Below are positions 11,881-24,200 of a stretch of 64,000 nucleotides of DNA, piece by piece. Position 1 is the first letter of the stretch; every line of letters starts with the position of its first letter. The stretch lies in assembly GCA_029531795.1 (NCBI GenBank), contig JAPEIS010000002.1, positions 3,348,001-3,412,000 of the forward strand, read 5' to 3'. This stretch comes from Sclerotinia nivalis (taxonomy: Eukaryota > Ascomycota > Leotiomycetes > Helotiales > Sclerotiniaceae). The notes beneath the pieces were generated by a model. It was not told where the DNA came from. It did no database searches and worked only from the letters and a program-made list of their open reading frames with translations. Made by a program: the position numbers and the translations under genes.

Positions 11881-13656
11881 TTTCCTACCCCTCCCGTAGA
11901 GACCGTTGCACCGGGAGTGGGCGCATACAAGAGCTACCATTAGAAGTCCCCTAATACAAGACACCGCTTGGGAAATTATACATGATAGAAGAGACTCTAA
12001 TCAGTGATCACTCAACCATATTATTTGGACTTGGTGTCGAGGGAAAAACGTCGACGTTTAGGAAGGATTGAACATGGCTTGAGTTTTAATGGGACGTATG
12101 ACGGGTCTGAAGAGACAAGATTTACAGATGTTCAGCCCGTGGTAAGGTCGAGGAGAAGATAAGGATATCTTTATGATTTGCGCACTATACAGGAATAACA
12201 AAGAGGGAAAGAAAGAAGAGAGAATATGAGGTTGGACTTAAGGTAAATTCATTGGTGGAAAGTAGAAGAAGTTGCTCGCTCGAAGCGTCGGAGTGCTGAC
12301 ATGGGAAAAGGGAGAATTGAACCATGGAACTGTACAGACAGAGATATGGGAAAGGGCGCAGAGAAGGATATTCAGAGAATTTGCTTCCACGGGATATATG
12401 AAGCTCAAGTTTTATTAAACGGCACCTATGTGCTGGGAACGTGGTGGCGGATGGTGGTTAGTGCGGAAGTGAGAGCAGGAAGAGTGAAATAACATGAGAA
12501 CAAGAGGAGATGTATGCAAGAGGAAATCATACAGAGATATTACAGAAGCAGAATGATAGAGTGCTTGCATCACAGCGTGTTGAATATGAAAATAGACAGC
12601 TTTATGTTGATCAAGGTCACGTTGGAGTTCATGCTACCCACCATATCTGGTAGCAGACTACGTATCGTATCCTTGGAAGCCAGCTCGCTACTAAACGAAG
12701 TATTGCATTTCGGATCATTTTTCTCACCCACGCAAACCCCTAAAACAAAACAACATACATATCCCTTACATCAAACCCTCAACCGCCTATTCCCCCATCT
12801 CATCTCATCTCCACCCCCTACCCCCTACCCCCGCCTCCCCCCCTTCCCCCTCCCACCTTCCACCTCCTACCGACCTACTCCCTCCTCCCCACATCCCACA
12901 TCTCCTTCCTCTTATCCCGCCATATCCCGCCCTATCTCGCTCCAAACCGCCCTAAACCATCACAACTCCCCACAGAAATGAAGTTACCTAGCACCTAAAA
13001 GTGACCGCTTAAATCCCTAAATCGTTCTACAAATAAAATTTCCTTCCCTAACATAAATCTACTTACTTCTCAATCAGAGCCAAGTAACCTTAGCTGCAGT
13101 AATACAATAGAAAATACCGATGAAGAGGTGATGGTGATGGCATAGCGGGATATGCAGACCATTGCTATTGCCATTAGTAATGATCCAGTACTCTATTATG
13201 ATCGGTAAGGAGCTACTATCCTTCCACTTCTCCAACTCCAACCCCAACTCCAACTCCAACTCCTACTCCTGTTTTATACCCCTTTCCATTCTCCTTCAAT
13301 CCATTCAACTCCCCTCGATGGTTGCCATCACACGATTAATGATAAGTGAAAACTCTACTGCGAACCACCCATAAAGTATAAAAATTCTATTTCTTTCTAC
13401 CTTAATCGATTTATTCGCGTACAGTACAGTACCATACTGATCATATGCACATTTAATCCGCTCCCAAGGTATACCAAATGCCAATGCCAATACCGATACC
13501 GATAAAAAACGCCATCTATGCACCAGCAACTTCATATGCACATGTCCCAATGCTACTATTCAAACATCATCATAAACATCTCAATGCCTTACACCACTCT
13601 GCGCCCTTTCTCACGAACTCCGTGCTCGCAAACAAAATCCATATTCTCAACACCAC

Positions 13657-15388
13657 TCACCAAACTTGTTTCGCCGCCGCCCGCAAATCATCTACATTCA
13701 AATAATCAACCCCCTCTTTAACAAGAACATCCCAAACATGATTTCTTAATCCAATAGGCCAACTGGGTAAATCCCAATATCTGGCTTTAAGACCTCTTTT
13801 ATGCGCACCTCTAATTTGTCCACGAATAATCTTCATTTGCCTAGGACTTAATTTCCCTCTCCATATTTTACCTACTGCTTGATTGAAAGAAACAGATGCG
13901 TAATATGAGTTTAATGAGTTAAATTCGGTATCGGATGATACACCTGACATCCCTTGTCCTTTATTTGGTTCCTGATAAGGAATTGAAGCAGAGGTTCCAG
14001 GTACAAGATCTTCTGCACTTCCTTCATCTTCATCTAATCCTTCAACTGGTGCAACATCATCGAATTTAGGCGAATCTTTCATTTCTTCCGTAATATGTCT
14101 TGGTTCCCACATTGTATCAAGTGGTGCATCGAAAAAGGTGTCCCGATAGGTTAAATTTTGGGTAAGGACATCAAATGGTGTATTTCCTGTCCCAACAACT
14201 GTAATGGGTCGTGTGTGTAGCGTATCATTCTCGACATAGGAGAGCCATCCACGTTTTCTTAGTGGTTCAAGTTGTTCCAGAACCCATTGCCATGTTTCTG
14301 CACCACCAGTCTTTACATCTACCAAAAGAGTAAGAGATTTCCCATCATCTGAATCGAAAACTCCATGATTGGTTCCATTATAAAAATCGGTTGTTGGATT
14401 TTGTCTTTCGAGGATATCGACTAGAGGGTTGATGTAAAGAGATTGAAAGGTTCGATTTCGTTGTAATGAAGCAGTATTGTGTCCAACATATAAATCATTA
14501 TCAAAAAGCCACACATCTGCCTCTACTCCTGTACATCCAGATCGTAATGCATCGAATAATGGTACTCGTCTCCAATAATCATTGTGCGAATGACATGGAA
14601 TAGGGCGTATATCTCGTGTGAAATCGGTTGGATACCATGCCAAACCCTCAGTTCCTGTTCCAGACTTTCCCCAATTCTTCAAAACATCATCGATATCATG
14701 ACTCCAAAGTAATGTTGCAGCTCCAAGTATAAGGTTTATGAGAAGAAGAATTGACCTAGGAAAAATGAGTATTGAGTTCCTTTATAAACGGTATTTGCAG
14801 AACTCACAATATACTGAAACCACTTATGCCCCCAAAGACAAAATAATTGAATATTCCATTCTTTTTCCGTTGCCTTCTAGCTTGTTTATGTAAACCCGTT
14901 AATAACCCATCACCAACATCTGTATCAATATCCTCAAACACCTCAAACTCATCGAAAGATTGTTTCCTCCTACTCTTTAAAGCCAATTTATTCCACCAAT
15001 AACTCGTCCGACTGGACTTTCTTGGTCTTGATGTAAATTCATCTTGCAGGGTAGGCGTATCCGAATATTCAAAAGAATCTGCTGGTTTCCTTGGCTTCTC
15101 CATTGTGGAATGGAATTGAATTGATGAAGTAGATGAATGAATTGAGGCTTGGATATCGTCATCATGGAAATCTCGCAGGGAACCATTTAACGTTTGGGTT
15201 ATTTCATCATATCTTTCAGTAGTTCCAGTGTCGTGACGGATTGATGGTAAGTGGGACATGTTTTTGCCGTATTGATGTTTCTTATCGAATGGAGTTGAGG
15301 AACCAAGACTCTTGGCAGGGTCTGCCAATCCTTTTTCTCCAGCTGGGGAAATACAAGGTTTATAAAACAATCCGGATTCGATATTCAA
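13657..15388 (-). CDS. AIM6-like membrane protein with PI-PLC/GDPD-type fold (559 aa)
   Basis: Exons 14808-15388 and 13657-14755 (minus); intron 14756-14807 is GTGAGT...CCTAG. The first 170 residues are low-complexity and Ser/Thr-rich. A hydrophobic segment at about 181-211 spans the splice junction and predicts one membrane pass. The luminal or extracellular part opens with PIPCHSHNDYWRRVPLFDAL and GVEADVWL, the His/Asn-Asp and Glu-x-Asp pattern of the PI-PLC-like phosphodiesterase fold (H249, H251, D253, E272, D274). This family includes yeast AIM6, whose activity is undefined, so a real phosphodiesterase function is not shown. An alternative start is Met44 (15259). The family call is firm; the substrate is unknown. 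Confidence 0.85.
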
Positions 15389-16753
15389 TAGAAATAATAT
15401 TGGTGGAAAAGTCCTTTCTTTCGAACCAAAAGTGAAACCGTTATGTTTGAGTCTGAGTAGTGAGTACGGAGTTGCTCGGACGAGATTTCAATCTTCTATT
15501 ATGAGGTATTAAAGACTTGCGACGGGTTTCGCAGTTTGGTGTTGGTTCAAAAGTGCCCCAGCCCAAGGACCAGAGTCACAGACCCAAGTTCCGTGCGTTT
15601 GTTGGAGAGAATTGACCTGACGGATCAAACAGGATGGGGCGATGAAAGACAAGTTGTTTAGTTCTTTGCAATTGTCATTCTCGAATCGTAGTTAGAGCTG
15701 AGCTATTTACGGATGCGTAAGAATCAATTGACATTTGGGGTATTGTACAGGGGGGGTACTTAGTTGTATTACTATGGTTGGTAATACAAGTAGGATTTGC
15801 GGCGTGAGGATTTGGTGAGAATTGACTTGGTCGCTCGATTGGAAAGGTTTTCCGGTGGCTGTACAAACTACTAGGTAGGTAGCTGAAGTTTCATGATCCA
15901 GGTGAAGGGGGAAAGAAAGGATGAAGGAGGAGAGGAAGAGGAAGAAGAGGAAGAAGAAGATGAAGGAGAAGGAGAAGAAGAAGAAGAAGAAGAAGAAGAA
16001 GAAGGGGAGTCAAAACACCTAATATGGGTTAATGGGTGACAAATGAAGAATAGAAATATAGAAGTGTTGCCGGCACTTTTACCTTCAATTCTGACTTGCA
16101 ACCAATTGACTTGAATCAAATGATTCTAAAAAAACATATTTGGGATAGTCATTAGTCACAGCCTTCCTTTGATAGTCTGCATCTGCATCTCAACACATGT
16201 TCCCCACGGAGGAGGGAGAATATGATTCTGTTTTCGGTCATTTATCCCGGCATTTCCTATGAATTAAGCACACCTTCAATGTCTTCATCCCGTATTGTCA
16301 ATCCATCCTTACCCAACAACAACTTGTGCCGCATGCATCGACCGCATGCATCGAGCACGTGCTATAAGCCACCATCAAGAAATGCTTCGAGATCCTCCAT
16401 CAAACAAAAGTCAGAAACAAGACACATTGTTTGTGATTTCCCCATGATAATTGTTTGATACAATGCCGCAAAATTTCATCAAATAACATGATAAATAAAA
16501 ACAATGAAAGTAGCTAGAGGAGGTAACTTAATTTTTAATTTGTCGTTGATTTGTATTTGTATTTGGATTTTGTTGTGCGGAATCTTTTAGTCTACGATTG
16601 TGCGATATCCAGTGCTAAGCTTAAAGGATCTCACCGCCTAAAACCTTGTAGCAGAAAAACTTAATTCCCATCTATCTCTTTGCGCCAAAGCAAAAATATA
16701 TGAAGTTTTAGACGACGACAAGAATATTCAACTATTACCAATCACTACCAAAT
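15389..16753. other. Divergent intergenic region with GAA repeat
   Basis: Spacer between the AIM6-like gene (minus) and the CCDC137-like gene (plus), probably containing both promoters. It carries a purine-rich tract at 15901-16009. No gene is seen. Confidence 0.6.
15974..16004 (+). repeat. (GAA)n microsatellite in a longer purine tract
   Basis: About ten GAA units within a purine-rich strand extending from 15901 to 16009. The apparent poly-Ser frame on the other strand is a product of this repeat. Confidence 0.95.
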
Positions 16754-17777
16754 ATGCCTCATAAACATACTCGCAAAGGTGGGGAGGACAAATCTACGTA
16801 TGATCTCTAATGCCAATCATCACATCCTATTACTAACACAATGTCTCGACAGTATTAACTTACCACCCACCACGATCGCAAAACCTTTACCTGTTTCTAA
16901 ATCTAGCAATGCCAACGGAATCTTTACCAGTGAAATCGATTCCACGCGCAAAAACAGGAAGAGGAAGAGAAATACCAATGCAGACGATGATACACCCAAA
17001 GCATTTGCAAGACTTATGGCTTTTAAGTCCGGACAGAAATTACCAAAAGGATTGGACGATGGATTGAAAAGGCCCAAGGCCAAAAAAGCGAAGAATAACG
17101 ATGGTGATTCGCAAAAAAAGGACGCGCCAACACCAAAGAAGGAACCAGAAATGGAGATTCCCAAGATTAGACCAGGAGAGAAGATGTGGGAGTTTTCAGC
17201 AAGAGTTGATGCGGCATTACCAGTCGGAGGATTAATTCACAAGAGTGCTAAAGGTGGTAAAGATCCATTAGGTCTCAAACAGGGACGTACAAAGACGGAG
17301 AAGAAGATGCATCGAATGTATGATGAATGGAGGGAAGAAGAGAAGAAGATTCAGGAGAAACGACAGGAGGAAGCAGAGTTGAGGGAAGAAGATGATATGG
17401 AGATGGATGGAGAAGGACAAATGCAATGGAAATCGGAAATTAATGCAGCTGGAAAAACAGGCAAGAATAAGAAGAAAAAGAAGAAGTTGGTAGGAGAGGT
17501 AGATGATGGGAATGATGATCCTTGGGCAATAATTGCGAAGAATAGAGGTGAGGTGAAGGCGGGTTTGAATGATGTGGTACAAGCTCCGCCGACATTCACC
17601 AAGGTTCCTAAAGCCAAGTTCAAGGAACTTCATGGAGCTAAGGTGGAGGTGTCAGATGTACCCAAAGCAGCTGGAAGTTTTAGGAGAAGAGAAGAATTGG
17701 GTGAAGAGAGGAAGAACATTGTTGAATCATATAGACAAATGATGAAGGATCACAAGGACAAAGTCAAGTCACAGTAA
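16754..17777 (+). CDS. Basic coiled-coil nuclear protein, CCDC137-like (322 aa)
   Basis: Exon 1 is 16754-16797 and begins MPHKHTRKGGEDKST. Intron 16798-16852 has GTATGA, a TTACTAAC branch point and GACAG. Exon 2 is 16853-17777. Using the ATG at 16754 restores a conserved-looking N terminus (…STINLPPTTIAKPL) that a start inside the intron would miss. The protein is Lys/Glu-rich, with a nuclear-localisation-like KNRKRKRN cluster, a central motif RPGEKMWEFSARVDAALPV and long charged helices. This resembles the CCDC137-like fungal proteins that databases often label urease accessory UreD; I see nothing supporting a urease role. A nucleolar or nuclear location is inferred from composition. Confidence 0.8.
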
Positions 17778-18236
17778 TATACCCAGATGGGACATCTTAG
17801 TCTTATGTTATAGATAATACACAATATGCAACCTTTATTAATCTACTTATCAATATTTTATAGTCATTGAGGTGATATCAATGCATTCATCAACTGTACT
17901 GAATAGTATTTTCCATCAGCCTTGTCAACGAGTTATTTTTCACTGCCGAGGTCTCACTCAGCCTTGTTAGATTCCCTTTGTCCAATCATAATTTCAAATA
18001 AATCATGCATCAGCCTTCAGGCTACCAAAAACCCCGCATTACCCGCTTAAAAATTTAACCTTCCAGCCTTCATCGCAGAAAATATTGACCTTCAATTCAC
18101 ATGTCGCAAAAAAAAAAAAACATTCAACGGTACAGTAACGACTTCAACATTTACAACCTCGATATTTTACAAATTTCTATTGCTTCTGTCAATTGAATTG
18201 AATACATAAAACGATGCTAGTCGATAATTTTTCGCA
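17778..18236. other. Intergenic spacer
   Basis: 3' region of the CCDC137-like gene and promoter of the TFIIIC gene. Contains a run of 13 A at about 18108-18120; nothing else recognised. Confidence 0.6.
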
Positions 18237-21200
18237 ATGCCAAAAGGAAAAGAGGAAATAATGGATTGGCTCTATCAAGTCGTGAAGAGCTTTGGAGAGC
18301 CTGGTGAGTCAAATTCTATATTCAAAAACTTTCAGCCTCGTCAAAAGTTAGTTCGAGAATTCTTTCTATTGGATGTTTGATGACTGGGGTCATCGATATA
18401 CACTGTCTCCATGAAGAGCAGATTTGTTTCAGCAAAATGTCATGATGGCTTAGTGGTCTGGAGTCGCATTTGAGGGAGCGGGGCATTTTTTGGAGAGTTG
18501 CTCGAGAAAATCGCATGGATGTTCTAACCATCACGTGTGATCGACCAATAAAATCCTTCCATCATAGGGAAAGAGACTTGAGGTGAGAGAGTTATGCTGA
18601 TGAGATTATTTTCAGGTATTGCTATACAAGATCTTTCCGAGAAATTTGACGAAAATTTCAGGGAAGAAGTTGCTGCGAATGAGCAGGTCAAAGATGAGGT
18701 CTGGCAAACTTTTTTGAGGCGAGATGATGTTAGGATAGAGGGCTCCGAGGAAGAGGTTGGGGTGATGAAGAGTTTGGAGTGGGGTGATACCCTAGCTTTG
18801 GGTTATGGAGTTCGGAAGGTTGTGATTCAAGCAGGATCAGTTGATGTTGAAATGGTTGAGGCCGCCGTGGAGAGACCTAGCGAGCAGGAGTCCAAAAAGG
18901 CGCCAGCGGATGAAAACGATGAGACTGCGCAGGCCGATACCCCCATTCATTCCTCCAGGTCAGTTATTACAGAAGTAGCAACTCCAAACCAACGATCACC
19001 GGAGCCAAAGGAGCAATTTATCCCAGTCGGAAATGGTTCATTTACAAAAGCAGTTCCATCTTCTGAGCCAAGGTCTGGCAATAAGAAGTCGTATAAGATT
19101 GCAGATGATCCACGGGGTACCCAAGGTTCACAAAGGAGATTACAAAGTCTTTTGAATGCAGCACGCGCTGAGGCTGATGGTTTCCACACTCCTAACCTTG
19201 CGCCTCCACCGCAAACAAACAATGGAGCAAAGGACGTCGGAAATACTGGGCATTCCCCTGTCGAGAGTACCCATATACCTGAGACTGATCCTCCGCCACA
19301 AGCCGAAACACATACTGTTATGACAAATTCTCAAGTTCAATATCCAAATTCGTCTGGCTCGACTCCAGACACAACTGTTACCACCAATGGTCAACAACGC
19401 AATGGAATGGACACTGAAATTTCGAAACATCCAGCAAAAGTACAGATGTCAACAACTGGTCAATCTACACCCACAGTTGGATACCAATATAACCCCGTAC
19501 TACCTAAAAACACTCCCAGTAAAGTTGCTCAGCAGAAAATCTCAACTGAGAATGACGAAGATGGTATTGACTATTTCACGCCGGAACCCACTCGCCATGG
19601 ACCTGTGCCAGGACAAAGAAAACGTGGCCGTCCAAAAGGCGCCGGTCGTCAACCCACTCCTAGCAATCTATCAGTGGAGGCAAGTTCTCCGAAAGATCCG
19701 GCATCTATGAGCTTCTCATCGCTTGCAGAACTGGAACAATTTCAAACTCCAAAACCCTCGCAGAAAAAACGTGGCCGTCCCAGAGGACCAACCATCAAAC
19801 ACAAAGGACCTGTCAATGAACCATGTGCGGAGATAAGTCCTGAAGATTTAGCCGAGACAGGGCTTCACATAACAGAGTCGGGGCTTCGTACATCTCGTAG
19901 ACAACCGAAACCGCGACAAATATTTACGCCCACCCAAACAGAATCACCTGAACCTGAACCTGCGGCTGTCAAATTTGGCAAATCTGCGGCTTCTCCTACA
20001 TCATCGAAATCCAAACCGCTTCGGAGGCATCGCGAACCAATCTATACCTCCTACGAAGAACTATTAAGGGAAGAAGACGATCAGAAACGCAAAGCTGGAA
20101 TTGACGGCGTCTACATCAATCCCCTCGATGCGAAAGAAGGAAGATCACTTGCTCGAAAGAAGACATTGGTCGTATTGGTGAAATGCCAAAAGCTTCGTGA
20201 CCCGGATCTGTTGGAGAATCGGAAGGGAACATGGATTGAGGTACTTGCCGAGAGGAGAAAGGCTTTACAAGCTATGGTTGAAGCGGAAGCAGCGAAGATT
20301 GCTGCCGCCGCTACTGAAGAGGAGAAGTCTAAGAAAAGAAAAAGGGATAGAAAATCCGAAGTAGAACGTTCAAAGCGCCCAAAGCCTTCAAATACCGAAC
20401 CCGAAAAGTCATTGGGGGTACCTAGTGCTGGAACTGAAAGTTCATTAGTCGCTTCTGTTGCTGAACCTGCAGAGCCAGAACCCCCCATTCTTGAACCTGA
20501 AAAGGCATCAGAAGTTCCCCGTGTTGAAAATGCTAGAGTACCAGAAGCCCCCATTTCCGGACCTGCAAAGTCATTGGAGACCGCTGGTCCCAGTCCGGGC
20601 TCTTTCCCCTCAAATGAGGAAATAGCGTCAGAGTTTGAAAAGTTCAAGGCCCTTTCGGCTGTAAAGCCATCAGAAGTTTCCAATTCTAATCCTGAATCTT
20701 TCCCGTCAAACGAGGAGTTGGCACTAGATTTTGAGAAATTTAAGAGTGGGTTTGCTCAACAGCCTGGTCAAGACTTTACACCTGAACCACTCGGGCCATG
20801 TAGATCGACAATTGATCCATTTGTGGCAAACTCAATGCAATATGGGCAACAGGCTACGGCATGGACATATCCAAAAGCCCCTGCAAGTACTCTGAATGCG
20901 CAAAGTGCGGGACCAAGCTCTTCTTTTCCTACAATGTACATGGATTCTACGCGTCCACGATCGCCTCAATCTGGTCTCTCGCATACGGTTCCGCCATATG
21001 AGTCCCCATCACACTTCAGACATCAGAACGACTCGCTTCAGAAAGAAGCTCATTCAGCCGCCATGCAACACCCACAACAACCACGATGGGGTGGACCTTT
21101 GGAACCACATCAGGCATCCTCAGCTATCCGAAATTCTTTACCTCCAGCATCGAATATCAATTCTTATAATTCACCGTACAGTAGACAGTCTGGGCAGAAT

Positions 21201-24200
21201 CAAATCGCTGATCACCATAACCAACCTCCATACCATGGAAACGCCCCGGTGTCTTCTCGAGCAGACAGGTACATGTCCCCATACGAAGAAGAACAGCAAG
21301 CTACGCCTTCATTCTTAGCTCTAAACCCTTGGTTAGCTAGGAATCCTGCTCATCTTCACAGTCCGGTTCATCGAAGTCCGGTTCAACAAAGCCCAGTCCA
21401 GCAAAGTCCAGCACAAAATTCCTGGCCTGCCGGCTTCTTACCACCCAAGCCTCCTAAACCATCACAGATACGTCCAAAGACTGAATGGCCATCTGGCTTC
21501 CTACCTCCAAATGCTCTTCCGTTAGATGCCACCCCATCTAGTCCGATGAGCATTGAGCCGATGCAGCAATCAAGTCCTGCTGCGTCACATGCTTCTGACC
21601 CACCTTTAAAAACTCATACATTACAAGAAAATGCTTGCAGTCCTCGCTCAACGAGCCATCCGCCTGTACCGCAGCCTCAATCTGGTCAATCTGTTCCCTA
21701 TACCTCTTCGCCATATTCTAGGCCTGCGGTTTCTACAACGAGTCAACAGCTGCAGGGTCTTGTAGGAAGACAAAATGATTTGGGACAAGTGCAAATATTA
21801 TCGCCTCTCAGCCAGCAGTTCAAATCCATAGATTATTCGCTACCAACACCACATACAGAGCCTACAGAAAGTCATGCACACCCATCCAGATTCGAAATTG
21901 AAGAACAGGATCGGGCACCAACCCAAAGCTCAGCACATGAAAAACCTGCCGACAGCCATGCACACCCGGCGGGGCTCGAAAGCGAGAGAGAGGCTCAGAC
22001 ACAATCCCAAAACTCAGTAGCAGCCCCTCCTTCCTCTGCTGAGGGTCCTGTTTCAACACGGGCTGTGGAGCAAAGCCAGCCTGATCTTGTATCTCATCAA
22101 CCACAGCCCAGCAAGGCTACAGGATCTCAACCCAGTTCTACTCAACCTGCGGCGTCAATTCCAGCTCAATTACATAGATCACCATCTATACAACCCGCTT
22201 CAGAATCAACTTTAGAACCAAGGAAACGAAAGAGGTCCACTCCTAACATAGCACAATTACCAAGTCCACAGATTTCAGCGGCGATGAGCCCGAGCTTGCC
22301 AGAATCTTCAACTGTCATTACTGAAACAACTGAACAAGTGCCACCGCCAGCCACCCCCGATGATGTTGAAGGTTTCAAGAAGGCGGAAACCATTCCATTT
22401 GAATCAGTCTTTGCTCGCATGTCCTCAATTTATAATTCGGTGATGGGTAACCTCATTTTGTCTTCTGATAAAACAACGTTGAACTTCTGGTCAATGGTTG
22501 GAGGAAGAACTGATCCTATTTGGACAATGGAAGTTTGGAAAATGGCTGAAAACCCAATAGTCTCTATGCCAGGTTCAAATCCAATGGAGTTACGTTTGAA
22601 GGAAAAGAAAGATGATGAATCAATCGTTGTTCATCGATTTTCGATTGCTCGCACCAAGGAAGCTCATAAGTCTGCAAATGAAATGAGAGCGAATCTGGTT
22701 ACTGCTCGAATCTTCGTGCAAATGGCCAATCCCCAAATAGTCCAAGCTGAAGATCCAGAAGTAATTGCTACTAAGCCCTGGAAATGTGAAAAGTGTGGTG
22801 CCAGGTTCAAGAATAAAGAAGGCATTAAATACCATCTTTCCAAATCACAGACGACCTGCAACCCAAATTTTAACCCAAAGACCGCCAAGCCAAAACAACA
22901 TGGTAAACCAAAAAAGGAGACACCGAAGAAGGGCAAAGTGACCAAAACGAAGAGCAAACCTGTGGCTTCTCCAGAGAAGGAAGTTCAGCCTGAACCGACA
23001 GATGAATCCGAATCCGAGTCTGAATCTGAAGGAGGTGACTCTGATGATTCTATCTTTGAATGGGCTGCAAAAGTCGCTACATTGAAGAAATCTCCGAAAA
23101 AGCAAAGAGGAGACAGAGGAGATCCAGTTATTGGCAGAAGTGGAAAAGTCTACAAATCCTTGGGAGGCGAAAGACCAGCACTATTGGAAATTGCTGAAAC
23201 ACTTAAGCAAACACCATCACTCACGGAAGAACTCGCCAAGATTCCATCATTACCCCAAATTCCAGATCAATCACTTCCAGAAGTAGTCTTGCCGATGTCA
23301 AAAGACAAGGTCGTTAAGGATATTATCCTTTGTCTCCTTCGGGCTAATGGTAATGCGTTACCTGGTGAACGTGGTCTCTGGTTCGCTTTTGTTGCATGTT
23401 GGCTTAGATATTATCCTACTTCCAGAGTACTCCCTGAACACAAACTATTTGCAAGAGCTCTCGATGAATTACTTGAGGACAGAATACTTTCAAAAATTAC
23501 ATTTGATTTTCCTGGTGCTAGGAGCAGAACTATAACTAGGAGCATTTTATTCGATCCGAAGGTAGCTGCCCCGTCGTCAGCTGATATTACCAAATTGAAA
23601 GATGACACAAAAGCCAAGCATCCCGATTTCTATATTCCACCTGGATTTTCTCCTCCGAGTGTCATTTTGGACATTTTGAACGCTATTGGAAAGCCTCCAC
23701 CTCTGGCTCCGGAGATGTCAGCTGCGCAACTTAATGAGATACTAGGGTCTGATGAAGATGCAGGCAAGGGTGATTCCTCAGATGATGATTTCAAACCCGA
23801 CAATCACGCATTAGGCGCAGAAGATGACCCTGAAGATGACCCAATGGACCTGGATTTGGATTCTGACGATGCTGGGAGCGAGTTTTCACCCTTTCCGGAA
23901 TATACCCCTACTCAAGACTTCCAATTTACTCCATTGCATCAACTCATACCTTCAAAGATTAATGGCAGTCAAATGAAACCTCGTGTGAGACGCCCAGGTC
24001 ATCCTTTAACTCTCGAAGAGCGAGAAAGAAGAAAACATGCAAATACTCTGCAGGAACAGACATGGACTTCACAACCAGCCGTATCACAAAACTCAGAGAA
24101 TGGCGCATGGGATGTTTTCTCGAAGCCAAAACGAAGCTACAAGTTGAGAGAACGTCTTCCGGAGCCAAATACATTCATGCAAGATCCTTCTGGATCTTGG

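Larger units (their letters stand above)
9435..13656. other. Intergenic interval with repeat, coding-like debris and microsatellites
   Basis: After the hacA 3' region this 4.2-kb stretch has one copy of a dispersed repeat (9641-9690), a GGTA run near 9985-10003, coding-like patches at about 10980-11880, a GAGCAT microsatellite, and a pyrimidine-rich strand at about 12760-12960. No intact gene could be assembled. Confidence 0.5.

Noticed and set aside
11708..11899. His-Glu-rich protein
   Set aside because: Half of it is the GAGCAT microsatellite; no independent support.
12514..12981. 155-codon Pro/Ser-rich frame
   Set aside because: The second half is only a pyrimidine-rich strand; no domain and no splice logic.
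15871..16119. Poly-serine protein on the minus strand
   Set aside because: It is the antisense of a GAA microsatellite.
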